Shown here: positions 1 to 6,040 of the stretch, in pieces | Position numbering within the stretch: position 1 is the first letter of the stretch | Layout of the letters: each line of letters starts with the position of its first letter | Assembly (NCBI GenBank): GCA_031267485.1 | Contig: JAIRYY010000279.1 | Span: 1 to 12,299, forward strand | Length of the DNA: 12,299 nucleotides | Direction: 5' to 3' | Source: Tannerella sp. | Lineage (GTDB): Bacteria; Bacteroidota; Bacteroidia; Bacteroidales; Tannerellaceae | Program-made: the position numbers and the translations under genes | Notes under the pieces: model-generated | What the model was told of the DNA's origin: nothing | Databases searched by the model: none | What the model saw: only the letters and a program-made list of their open reading frames with translations

Positions 1-123
1 CTGACGCCCGGCGACGATTATGTGATTACCGTCCGGACACAGACGTCGGCGAAAAGCTCAAGCACAACACTGCGGAAGAACATCCGCGAAGTGAAGTCGG
101 ATTTTACGGTAACGCCCGTCTGA
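1..123 (+). CDS. 3' end of an unidentified protein gene (possible DUF4469/HU-like family C-terminus)
   Basis: The window opens inside a reading frame that runs 40 codons to a TGA at 121-123. The visible residues start LTPGDDYVITVRTQTS and end SDFTVTPV. This alternation of small and beta-branched residues suggests the last strands of an Ig-like beta domain. The pattern L-x-x-G-x-Y-x-I-x-V-x-T-Q resembles what I remember of the C-terminal Ig-like domain (DUF4469) of Bacteroidales HU-like DNA-binding proteins, but the fragment is too short to prove it. The frame is GC-rich like the following genes, and a strong hairpin lies 20 bases after the stop, which supports a genuine gene end. The start is outside the window. 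The frame and stop are well supported; the family is a guess. Confidence 0.5.
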   Translation: MTPGDDYVITVRTQTSAKSSSTTLRKNIREVKSDFTVTPV

Positions 124-143
124 GAATGGCCGCTTCAAGCCTG

Positions 144-180
144 AACGCCTGTCCGCAAGTTATATATGCGGACAGGCGTT
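144..180 (+). terminator. Perfect 14-bp hairpin after the first gene
   Basis: Arms aacgcctgtccgca (144-157) and tgcggacaggcgtt (167-180) are exact reverse complements around a 9-nt AT-rich loop. The hairpin lies 20 nt after the upstream stop codon. Only a short T run (179-181) follows, so it is either a weak-tail intrinsic terminator or a 3'-end stabilising structure. The A-rich 5' arm end and T-rich 3' arm end leave open action in both directions. Confidence 0.65.
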
Positions 181-226
181 TCCGCGTATGCGCCGCCGCA
201 GTCCCCGCCTGTCCCGCGGCCGGCTT

Positions 227-341
227 CTGCGGTACCCCGCAATAAGCTTCTGCGGTACCCCGCAACAGGCCTCTGCGGTACCCCGCAACAGGCCTCTGCG
301 GTATCCCGCAATAGGCCTCTGCGGCATCCCGCAATAATTTT
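227..341. repeat. Five tandem 23-bp palindromic repeats
   Basis: The motif ctgcggtaccccgcaa recurs with exact 23-bp spacing at 227, 250, 273, 296 and 319. Units 2 and 3 are identical; units 1, 4 and 5 carry a few substitutions. Each unit has an inverted core (tgcgg-tacc-ccgca), extended by gcct/aggc outer arms in the middle units, so each could form a small hairpin. There are no unique spacers, so it is not a CRISPR array. It sits in the non-coding stretch between two genes. Short open frames across it are low-complexity by-products of the 23-bp period. Confidence 0.85.
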
Positions 342-350
342 CCGCCGCCT

Positions 351-385
351 GCGCCCGGATTGCTTCGTTCCTCGCCGGTGACGGA
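351..385 (-). repeat. Half copy of a dispersed palindromic element (core arm)
   Basis: Read on the minus strand, this stretch contains gaggaacgaagcaatccggg, followed by gcgcaggc. It closely matches the core arms of the two longer elements inside the trp operon (3891-3931 and 7206-7247), including the cacaggc-like loop. Only one arm is recognisable here. It directly abuts the 23-bp tandem repeats. Confidence 0.6.
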
Positions 386-524
386 GGCGGGCGGGTTAAA
401 TATAACTGATTCAACGATGTACGAAGAACGGATTCACGGTTGAGGAACATGTAACTGTTTCCCTTTCCCCCGCCGGCTTTTAATTTATAATTTTTAATTT
501 TTAATTGATCACCGCCCTGCTGCA

Positions 525-556
525 TTTGCAAAAACGGAGTTTTTGCCGTAAGTTTG
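525..556 (+). promoter_or_regulatory. Bacteroidetes-type promoter for the AI-2E family gene
   Basis: TTTG at 525-528 and TAAGTTTG at 549-556 are separated by 20 bp. This matches the Bacteroidetes primary-sigma consensus (TTTG at -33, TAnnTTTG at -7). The predicted transcript start is near 563, about 23 nt before the ATG at 586. An AT-rich stretch at 478-507 lies just upstream. No Shine-Dalgarno sequence is evident. Confidence 0.6.
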
Positions 557-585
557 TCCGGTAATTCATATAAAAGTATGGGAAG

Positions 586-1593
586 ATGATGAAGGAAAGA
601 TATTTCAGGTATTCGCTTATTGCCATGATTCTCCTTTTGGGATGGCTGATTGCAGGCGGGCTGTGGTCGTTTGCGAGCGGACTGCTGGGGGCGTTCACGC
701 TGTACGTGCTGGTGCGCGGCCAGATGAACAGCCTGACGGAGAAACGCGGGATGACGCCCGTGACGGCTGCTGTCCTTATCATCCTGGAAGTCTCCGTCTG
801 CCTCCTGGCGCCGGTATATTTCACCGTGTGGTCGCTTGTCGTGCGGATACAGGAGGTCCGTGTCGACATCTCGCAGCTGGTGGCGACCGTGCAGCACTTC
901 ATATCGCTCGTGCAGGAAAAGACCGGGTACGACGTGCTGAGCGCCGGCAACATCGAGGCGGCGACCGGGTACATAACGCGGAGCATACAGTTCGTCATCA
1001 GCCAGGTCGGCGGACTGCTCGTCACATCCGCCGTGATGATTTTCCTGCTCTACTTCATGCTCGTCGGCAGCCGAAAGATGGAGGAATACGTGTACGGGCT
1101 GCTGCCTTTCGACGAAAACGGCAAACATGCGGTGATGGGCGAAATCCGCAGCATGGTACGCTCCAACGCGATAGGCATTCCGCTGCTGGCCGTTATTCAG
1201 GGCCTTGTCGCCATCGCGGGATACTGGGCGGCGGGCGTTCCGAGTCCGTTCCTGTTCGGCGCCGTGACGGCATTTGCGACGATTGTGCCCTTCCTGGGCA
1301 CGGGACTTGTCTGGGCGCCGCTTGTCGCCTATCTTGCGCTGACGGGCGACTGGATTGCGGCTGCCGGCCTGGCCGCCTACTGCGGCATCGTGCTGGTGAA
1401 CATCGACAACGTCATACGGTTCATCCTCCAGAAAAGGCTGGCCGACACGCATCCCCTCATCACCGTCTTCGGCGTCATCCTCGGCATCCGGCTGTTCGGT
1501 TTCTGGGGCGTCATTTTCGGCCCGCTGCTGCTGTCGATGTTCTTCCTGCTGGTGGATATTTTCAAAAAGGAATACCTTGACAATAAACAGTAA
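586..1593 (+). CDS. AI-2E / PerM family transporter
   Basis: This encodes a 335-residue inner-membrane protein of the AI-2E transporter family (Pfam AI-2E_transport, PerM-like). Hydrophobic segments lie at about 9-45 (two helices) and 58-82. A soluble amphipathic stretch follows to about 130, then further helices at about 137-160 and 195-330. The C-terminal signature is typical of the family: NIDNVIRFILQKR, then HPLITVFGVILG, then FGFWGVIFGPLLLSMFF. The length is normal. Two ATGs stand in tandem at 586 and 589; an upstream ATG at 578 runs straight into a stop. The substrate cannot be read from sequence: family members have been linked to autoinducer-2 export, sodium/proton exchange or other fluxes. 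A TRIC channel gene follows after 5 bp, so the two probably share the promoter at 525-556. Confidence 0.9.
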   Translation: MMKERYFRYSLIAMILLLGWLIAGGLWSFASGLLGAFTLYVLVRGQMNSLTEKRGMTPVTAAVLIILEVSVCLLAPVYFTVWSLVVRIQEVRVDISQLVATVQHFISLVQEKTGYDVLSAGNIEAATGYITRSIQFVISQVGGLLVTSAVMIFLLYFMLVGSRKMEEYVYGLLPFDENGKHAVMGEIRSMVRSNAIGIPLLAVIQGLVAIAGYWAAGVPSPFLFGAVTAFATIVPFLGTGLVWAPLVAYLALTGDWIAAAGLAAYCGIVLVNIDNVIRFILQKRLADTHPLITVFGVILGIRLFGFWGVIFGPLLLSMFFLLVDIFKKEYLDNKQ

Positions 1594-1598
1594 GCCGT

Positions 1599-2240
1599 AT
1601 GTTTGTAGAAGAAATCATCCGCTATGCCTCCCCGTTCACTTTCGCGAAAGCGATCGAACTGGCCGGGACGGTCGCCTTTGCCATCAGCGGCGTGCGTCTT
1701 GCGGCGGCAAAGGAATTTGACTGGTTCGGCGCCTTTGTCGTCGGGTTCGTGACGGCCATCGGCGGCGGCACGGTGCGCGACCTGCTGCTGGACGTGACGC
1801 CGTTCTGGATGCTCAACCCCGTCTATGCGCTCTGCTCCCTTGCCGGCCTGGCCACGGTCATCATCTTCAGCCGGAAACTGGTGCGGCTCGACACCCCGTT
1901 CTTCATCTTCGACACCATCGGGCTGGCGCTGTTCGTCGTCGTCGGCATCGAAAAGACCATTTACCTCGGCTACCCGTTCTGGGTCGCCATCATCATGGGG
2001 ACGATAACCGGCATCCTGGGAGGAATCCTGCGCGACATCTTCATCCACGAGATACCGCTCGTCTTCCGCAAGGAAGTTTACGCGCTCGCCTGCGTGCTGG
2101 GAGGTTTCGTCTACTGGGGATGTCACCTGGCGGGCTTCAGCGCCGTCGTCTGCGAAACGGTCGCGTCGCTGGCCATACTGGTCGCCCGCGTCCTCGCCGT
2201 AAAGTACCGCTGGGGTCTGCCCCGGATGAAGCGGATTTGA
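1599..2240 (+). CDS. Trimeric intracellular cation channel (TRIC/UPF0126) family protein
   Basis: This is a 213-residue polytopic membrane protein with two repeats of the UPF0126/TRIC fold (Pfam PF03458). Each repeat has a glycine-rich kink followed by Arg-Asp: GGGTVRD at residues 55-61 and GGILRD at 141-146. About seven hydrophobic helices are visible, and the length is standard. Prokaryotic TRIC homologues form trimeric cation-permeable channels (established for some members); the ion and role here are unknown. The ATG at 1599 follows the AI-2E gene stop by 5 bp, which indicates co-transcription. I see no clear terminator in the gap up to the trp promoter, so some read-through is possible. 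Confidence 0.9.
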   Translation: MFVEEIIRYASPFTFAKAIELAGTVAFAISGVRLAAAKEFDWFGAFVVGFVTAIGGGTVRDLLLDVTPFWMLNPVYALCSLAGLATVIIFSRKLVRLDTPFFIFDTIGLALFVVVGIEKTIYLGYPFWVAIIMGTITGILGGILRDIFIHEIPLVFRKEVYALACVLGGFVYWGCHLAGFSAVVCETVASLAILVARVLAVKYRWGLPRMKRI

Positions 2241-2326
2241 ACACGCCTGTCCTCCATGCGCCGCCCCCGTGCCGTCGCCGCCGAAAACAGAAAGTGGAAT
2301 ATCTGATGAAAAAAACAGGCAAATTA

Positions 2327-2357
2327 TTTGCATATTTGAAAAAAGCACGTACATTTG
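2327..2357 (+). promoter_or_regulatory. Promoter of the trp operon
   Basis: TTTG at 2327-2330 and TACATTTG at 2350-2357 are spaced by 19 bp, an exact fit to TTTG-N19-21-TAnnTTTG. The transcript would start near 2363-2365, about 30 nt before the leader-peptide ATG and about 210 nt before trpB. The stretch from 2241 to 2326 holds nothing else I can identify. I saw no comparable promoter pair in the gaps inside the operon, which fits transcription of all seven genes from here. Confidence 0.7.
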
Positions 2358-2392
2358 TCGCCGAAATCATATATAAAAATACTTTTATCATT

Positions 2393-2485
2393 ATGAAATC
2401 TTTGATGACAAATACAAATTGGTGGCGCCCGCAGCGATATACTGTTGCGAGTACTCAGCTCCGTGTGTGTTTCTCCCGAAGATAA
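2393..2485 (+). CDS. trpL: trp operon leader peptide with tandem Trp codons
   Basis: This is a 30-codon open frame, ATG at 2393 and TAA at 2483-2485. The peptide begins MKSLMTNTNWWRPQRY and ends with CFSRR. Two consecutive TGG codons occur at 2420-2425 (residues 10-11). Trp is a rare residue, and a tandem pair in a short frame between the trp promoter and an intrinsic terminator is the hallmark of ribosome-mediated attenuation. A ribosome stalled at these codons for lack of charged tRNA-Trp would alter folding of the RNA downstream. The ATG lies about 29 nt after the predicted transcript start in an A/T-rich context without Shine-Dalgarno, as usual in this phylum. The symbol is given by analogy with Enterobacteria; no sequence homology to their leader peptide is claimed. 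Confidence 0.8.
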   Translation: MKSLMTNTNWWRPQRYTVASTQLRVCFSRR

Positions 2486-2537
2486 TCACAAAGAATGGAA
2501 AAGGCCTGTCATACTCGTTGCGACAGGCTTTTTTTTT
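2431..2537 (+). promoter_or_regulatory. trp attenuator: alternative RNA structures
   Basis: Three mutually exclusive helices can be drawn. 1:2 pairs GCAGCG (2431-2436) with UGUUGC (2443-2448), just after the Trp codons. 2:3 (antiterminator) pairs CUGUUGCGAGUA (2442-2453) with UACUCGUUGCGACAG (2512-2526): 12 pairs, one of them G-U, with nucleotides 2517-2519 bulged. 3:4 is the terminator (2504-2510 with 2522-2528). A ribosome stalled at 2420-2425 would mask region 1 and free region 2, which could nucleate on the terminator loop and displace the 3' arm. With ample Trp, 1:2 would reform behind the ribosome and the terminator would fold. The pairings are read by eye; the mechanism is inference. 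Confidence 0.55.
2499..2537 (+). terminator. Intrinsic terminator of the trp attenuator
   Basis: GCCTGTC (2504-2510) and GACAGGC (2522-2528) form a 7-bp GC-rich stem with an 11-nt loop. It is preceded by AAAAG and followed by nine T residues (2529-2537), so A-U pairs can lengthen the stem. This is a textbook rho-independent terminator. It sits 18 nt after the leader-peptide stop and 34 nt before the trpB start, so it can only act on trp transcripts. Confidence 0.88.
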
Positions 2538-2571
2538 AATTTAAGGCGGAAACATAATAAAACGAAAGGAA

Positions 2572-3759
2572 ATGAATTATCAGGTTGATGAAAAAGGGTA
2601 CTACGGACGCTTCGGCGGGGCGTATGTACCGGAAATCCTCCACAAGTGCGTGGAGGATTTGCAGCGAAATTATCTGGAAACGCTCGAGAGCGACGCTTTC
2701 AGGCAGGAGTATCACCATCTGCTGCGCACGTATGCGGGACGCCCGTCGCCGCTTTACCGTGCAGGGCGGCTGGGCGCGAAGTACGGTTGCCGGATTTACC
2801 TGAAAAGGGAAGACCTGAACCATACCGGCGCGCACAAGATTAACAACACGATCGGGCAGATACTCGTCGCGCGGAGCATGGGCAAGACGCGCATCATAGC
2901 CGAGACCGGCGCCGGACAGCACGGCGTGGCGACGGCTACGGTCTGCGCGCTCATGAACATGCCGTGCGTCGTTTATATGGGGCAGACGGACGTCGAGCGG
3001 CAGCAGCCGAACGTCAGGAAGATGCGCATGCTCGGCGCCGACGTCGTCCCCGTCCGTTCGGGGAACATGACCCTCAAGGATGCGACGAACGAGGCGATAC
3101 GCGACTGGTGCTGCCATCCGTCCGACACGTTCTACATCATCGGGTCGACCGTCGGGCCGCATCCCTATCCCGACATGGTGGCGCGCCTGCAGTCCGTCAT
3201 AAGCGAAGAAATCCGCTGGCAGCTGGAGGAAGCGGAGGGACGCGACTTCCCCGATTACCTCATGGCCTGCGTCGGAGGAGGCAGCAATGCCGCCGGTACG
3301 GTGTATCACTATCTCGACGACGAACGGGTCAAAATCGTACTCGCCGAAGCGGGCGGCGAAGGCATCCTCTCGGGACGCAGCGCGGCAACGATTCAGCTGG
3401 GAAAGGAAGGCATCCTGCACGGGGCGAGGACGCTGGTGATGCAGGACGAAGACGGACAGATCGAGGAACCATACTCCATCTCGGCCGGCCTCGACTATCC
3501 CGGCATAGGGCCGCTGCATGCCAACCTGGCGGAAACGAAGCGGGCGACGGTACTGGCCGTCAACGACCGGGAGGCCCTCTCGGCCGCCTTCGAGCTGACC
3601 CGCCTGGAGGGCATCATACCGGCGCTCGAAAGCGCTCACGTGCTGGGCGCCCTGCCCAAACTTGATTTCCGTCCCGGCGACGTCGTCGTGCTGACCGTCT
3701 CCGGACGGGGTGACAAGGATATGGAAACATACCTGAAAGAATTGATAATTGAGAATTGA
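2572..3759 (+). CDS. trpB: Tryptophan synthase beta chain
   Basis: TrpB condenses indole with L-serine to give tryptophan, using pyridoxal phosphate, in the alpha2beta2 cytosolic complex with TrpA. The 395-residue length is standard. The PLP-binding Lys89 lies in [16 protein letters not shown], the catalytic Glu111 in [10 protein letters not shown], and the phosphate-binding loop GGGSNA is at 235-240. Ser377, which contacts the pyridine nitrogen, sits in SGRGDKDM near the end. This is a TrpB1-type chain, which works with TrpA. It is the first structural gene after the attenuator, with an A-rich start context. The partner trpA is seven genes away at the far end of the operon. A 279-bp gap filled by repeats follows. 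Confidence 0.97.
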   Translation: MNYQVDEKGYYGRFGGAYVPEILHKCVEDLQRNYLETLESDAFRQEYHHLLRTYAGRPSPLYRAGRLGAKYGCRIYLKREDLNHTGAHKINNTIGQILVARSMGKTRIIAETGAGQHGVATATVCALMNMPCVVYMGQTDVERQQPNVRKMRMLGADVVPVRSGNMTLKDATNEAIRDWCCHPSDTFYIIGSTVGPHPYPDMVARLQSVISEEIRWQLEEAEGRDFPDYLMACVGGGSNAAGTVYHYLDDERVKIVLAEAGGEGILSGRSAATIQLGKEGILHGARTLVMQDEDGQIEEPYSISAGLDYPGIGPLHANLAETKRATVLAVNDREALSAAFELTRLEGIIPALESAHVLGALPKLDFRPGDVVVLTVSGRGDKDMETYLKELIIEN

Positions 3760-3774
3760 GAATTGAGAATTAAT
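3741..3774. repeat. AT-rich gaattga-type microsatellite, left flank of repeat element
   Basis: Short reiterated units (attgata, attgaga, gaattgaga) run from the last codons of trpB up to the left end of the palindromic element. A closely similar stretch occurs at 4001-4038, just beyond the right end. The trpB C-terminal residues (ELIIEN) and stop are encoded by the first part of it. Confidence 0.7.
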
Positions 3775-4000
3775 ATACTGAGTTCGGCATGGTTTTGTGT
3801 ATTGCTATTCATCACAGTCTCCCTCCCCGTCATTGCAGTCTCCCTCCCCGTCATTGCGGTCTCCCTCCCCGTCATTGCAGTCTCCCTCCCCGTCATTGCG
3901 AGGAACGAAGCAATCCAGGCACAGGCGACGACCTGAATTGTTTCCTTCGTCGTTGGTGATGGGAGAAATACAATGCACAAAAATATCCTGTGTGAAGTAT
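3775..4000. mobile_element. MITE/REP-like palindromic element, copy A (trpB-trpE gap)
   Basis: This ~226-bp non-coding element is an imperfect palindrome. The left part (atactg, then ggcatggttttgtgtattgc) is mirrored by the right part (caatgcacaaaaatatcctg, then gtgaagtat). The centre is an inverted pair: cgtcattgcgaggaacgaag at 3891-3910, continuing to 3919, against 3932-3964, with loop cacaggcgacga. Copy B at 7168 to about 7360 shares the terminal motif, the core arms and the loop. The core motif (tcattgcgaggaacgaagcaatcc type) belongs to a dispersed repeat seen in many bacterial genomes (general knowledge). No transposase is encoded. If mobile, it would need an enzyme supplied in trans. 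The exact ends are my estimate. Confidence 0.65.
3815..3900. repeat. Four tandem 21-bp units inside copy A
   Basis: The motif cagtctccctccccgtca recurs with exact 21-bp spacing at 3815, 3836, 3857 and 3878 (one unit starts cggt instead of cagt). It ends with a partial unit that leads into the core arm at 3891. The 21-bp period makes an artificial open frame with repeating SPSPSL; it is not a gene. Copy B has a single equivalent unit on the opposite strand (about 7264-7290), so this is a local expansion. Confidence 0.88.
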
Positions 4001-4038
4001 GAGAATTGAGAATTGATAATTGAAAATTGATAATTAAT
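4001..4038. repeat. AT-rich gaattga-type microsatellite, right flank of repeat element
   Basis: The stretch gagaattgagaattgataa, followed by further attgaaa and attgata units, leads directly into the trpE ATG at 4039. It resembles the left flank at 3741-3774 closely enough to suggest a duplicated target, or insertion into an existing microsatellite. It also supplies the A/T-rich translation start context of trpE. Confidence 0.65.
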
Positions 4039-5439
4039 ATGTACAAATTCAAAACTGCAAGAAAAAAACTGCTGGGCGACCTGCACACGCCGGTCAGCCT
4101 CTACCTGAAACTTCGCGATGTTTATCCGAAGTCCGCGCTGCTGGAAAGTTCCGACTTCCATGTCAATGAAAACAGCCTCTCGTTCATCGCCATCTGTCCG
4201 CTGGCCGACATCGGCATAAACTCCGGCGAGGCGACGGCCACCTTTCCCGACGGGAAAAGAGAAGTCCGTCGGCTGGACGGAAACTGTTCCGTGACGGACG
4301 CGCTGAACGGTTTCATGAAACGCTTCGATATCGACGGCGACGGCAGCGACCGCTGCGGCCTCTTCGGCTATACCGCCTTCGACGCCGTGCGCTATTTCGA
4401 GGATATCCCCGTGATGGAATATCATCACCGCGACGCCGATGCGCCGGACATGTATTATATCCTCTACCGCTACCTGCTCGTCTTCGACCACTTCAGGAAC
4501 GAACTTACGCTCGTCGAACTCTGCCGCGACGGCGAAGCGAATCACCTGGACGAGATTGAGGCGCTGATAGAAAACCGCAACTACGCCTCGTACAATTTCC
4601 AGGCCGTCGGCGAGCGCACGTCTTCCATCACCGACGGCGAATACCGGGCGATGGTGCGCGAGGGAATCCGTCACTGCCTGCGCGGCGACGTGTTCCAGAT
4701 TGTCCTGAGCCGCCGTTTCGAGCAGGCTTACCGGGGCGACGACTTCAAGGTCTACCGCTCCCTGCGCAGCATCAACCCCTCGCCCTACCTGTTCTACTTC
4801 GATTTCGGAAGCTTCCGCATCTTCGGCTCGTCGCCCGAGACGCACTGCAAGATTGAAGGCGGTCGCGCGAGCATCGACCCCATTGCAGGCACGGCCTTTC
4901 GCACGGGCAACGCCGCGATAGACCGGCAGCGCGTGGAGGCGCTGGTGAACGACCCGAAAGAGAACGCCGAACACGTCATGCTTGTCGACCTTGCGCGCAA
5001 CGACCTGAGCCGCAATGCCCGGAACGTGAAAGTCGACTTCTACAAGGAAGTGCAGTATTACAGCCATGTGATGCACCTGGTGTCGCGCGTAAGCGGCGAT
5101 ATCGGCGCCGACGCCGATGCCGTGAAGACATACATCGACACCTTTCCCGCCGGCACCCTGAGCGGCGCTCCGAAAGTGCGCGCCATGCAGCTCATCACGG
5201 AACTGGAGAAACACAACCGCGGCGCTTACGGCGGATGCATCGGTTTCATCGGGCTGAACGGCGACCTGAACCAGGCCATCACCATCAGGACGTTCGTCAG
5301 CCGCGGCAATGTGCTGTATTACCAGGCCGGCGCCGGCATTGTCGCCAAAAGCGACGACGCGCGCGAACTGGAGGAAGTGAACAGTAAACTCGGAGCGCTC
5401 AACAGAGCGATACGTGAAGCGGAGAAACTTAAAAACTGA
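4039..5439 (+). CDS. trpE: Anthranilate synthase component I
   Basis: TrpE forms anthranilate from chorismate with ammonia supplied by TrpG, the committed step. The 466-residue protein has the N-terminal Trp-sensing region (LLESSD at 34-39, part of the feedback-inhibition site in characterised enzymes). The chorismate-binding domain follows: GDVFQIVLSRRF (216-227), IFGSSPETH (261-269), PIAGTAFRTG (281-290), DPKENAEHVMLVDLARND (305-322) and FPAGTLSGAPKVRAMQ (369-384). I chose the ATG at 4039, because a possible TTG at 4027 lies in the AT microsatellite and would add only four low-complexity residues. trpG starts 7 bp after the stop. Translation is probably coupled with trpG, which also fits the subunit pairing. 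Confidence 0.96.
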   Translation: MYKFKTARKKLLGDLHTPVSLYLKLRDVYPKSALLESSDFHVNENSLSFIAICPLADIGINSGEATATFPDGKREVRRLDGNCSVTDALNGFMKRFDIDGDGSDRCGLFGYTAFDAVRYFEDIPVMEYHHRDADAPDMYYILYRYLLVFDHFRNELTLVELCRDGEANHLDEIEALIENRNYASYNFQAVGERTSSITDGEYRAMVREGIRHCLRGDVFQIVLSRRFEQAYRGDDFKVYRSLRSINPSPYLFYFDFGSFRIFGSSPETHCKIEGGRASIDPIAGTAFRTGNAAIDRQRVEALVNDPKENAEHVMLVDLARNDLSRNARNVKVDFYKEVQYYSHVMHLVSRVSGDIGADADAVKTYIDTFPAGTLSGAPKVRAMQLITELEKHNRGAYGGCIGFIGLNGDLNQAITIRTFVSRGNVLYYQAGAGIVAKSDDARELEEVNSKLGALNRAIREAEKLKN

Positions 5440-5446
5440 ATGTCGT

Positions 5447-6013
5447 ATGAAATGCTTACTGTTTGACAACTACGATTCCTTCACATACAACCTGTATCAC
5501 ATCCTGCTCGAGCTGGGCGTCGATACGGACGTCCGCCGCAACGACCGGATTGCGCCCGACAGCGTGGAGGCTTATGACAAAATCGTCCTCTCGCCCGGCC
5601 CCGGCATACCGTCGGAAGCCGGACTGCTCCTGCCGCTGATCGAACGCTATGCCCCGTCGAAGTCCATACTTGGCGTCTGCCTCGGCGAACAGGCGATAGG
5701 AGAAGCTTTCGGGGCAAAACTCCTGAACCTGGAAGAGGTCTATCACGGCGTATGTTCCGATATAAGGGTGACGGCGAAAGACCCGCTGTTCGACGGCCTG
5801 GAGCCGGCTTTCCGCGCCGGACGCTACCATTCGTGGGTCGTTTCGAAGGAAGATTTCCCCGCCTGCCTGGAAGTAACCGCCGTCGACGCCGGCGCCGGAC
5901 AGATCATGGCCATCCGACACCGGCAGTATGACGTGCGCGGCGTGCAGTTTCATCCCGAATCGATACTCACACCGCAGGGAAAGAGGATAATAGAGAACTG
6001 GATCAGATTATAA
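5447..6013 (+). CDS. trpG: Anthranilate synthase component II (glutamine amidotransferase)
   Basis: TrpG hydrolyses glutamine and passes ammonia to TrpE. The 188-residue class I amidotransferase has the triad Cys78 (GVCLGEQ), His169 and Glu171 (VQFHPESI), and an N-terminal FDNYDSFTYN signature. The nucleophile motif reads GVCLGEQ, where many homologues have GVCLGHQ; the changed position is not part of the triad. The ATG at 5447 starts at the conserved MKCLLFDNYDSF; an upstream GTG at 5414 would overlap trpE by 26 bp and add a non-conserved extension. The gene stands alone, not fused to trpD or trpE. In some bacteria the subunit also serves folate synthesis (PabA role); nothing here decides that. 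Confidence 0.95.
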   Translation: MKCLLFDNYDSFTYNLYHILLELGVDTDVRRNDRIAPDSVEAYDKIVLSPGPGIPSEAGLLLPLIERYAPSKSILGVCLGEQAIGEAFGAKLLNLEEVYHGVCSDIRVTAKDPLFDGLEPAFRAGRYHSWVVSKEDFPACLEVTAVDAGAGQIMAIRHRQYDVRGVQFHPESILTPQGKRIIENWIRL

Positions 6014-6040
6014 TATTGAATTTTAAGCGTAATATAAAAG

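Noticed and set aside
227..341. CRISPR array
   Set aside because: The 23-bp units are directly contiguous, with no unique spacers and no cas genes nearby. The same applies to the 21-bp array at 3815-3900.
160..1452. 430-codon minus-strand open frame over the AI-2E gene and upstream repeats
   Set aside because: It is an antisense shadow in GC-rich DNA. The product is His/Arg/Gln-rich without recognisable motifs, while the plus strand encodes a clear membrane family.
2120..2485. Single 121-residue protein covering the trp leader
   Set aside because: The frame starts inside the TRIC gene, crosses the promoter and is low in conservation signals. The meaningful part is the 30-codon leader starting at 2393, about 29 nt after the predicted transcript start.
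2454..2511. Alternative antiterminator pairing with the 5' terminator arm (2504-2510)
   Set aside because: The only complement found was ATGACA (2405-2410) with TGTCAT (2507-2512), six pairs upstream of the Trp codons. It is weaker than the 2442-2453 pairing and badly placed.
3797..4009. 70-codon plus-strand frame with SPSPSL repeats
   Set aside because: It is the translation of the 21-bp tandem array and the palindromic core. There is no evidence for a protein.
4027..4038. TTG start for trpE
   Set aside because: It would add four residues encoded by the AT microsatellite. ATG at 4039 is a better start and gives the expected N-terminus.
3805..5469. 554-codon minus-strand open frame over trpE
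   Set aside because: It is antisense to a fully conserved trpE, its C-terminus is only the translated 21-bp repeats, and it shows no domain of its own.
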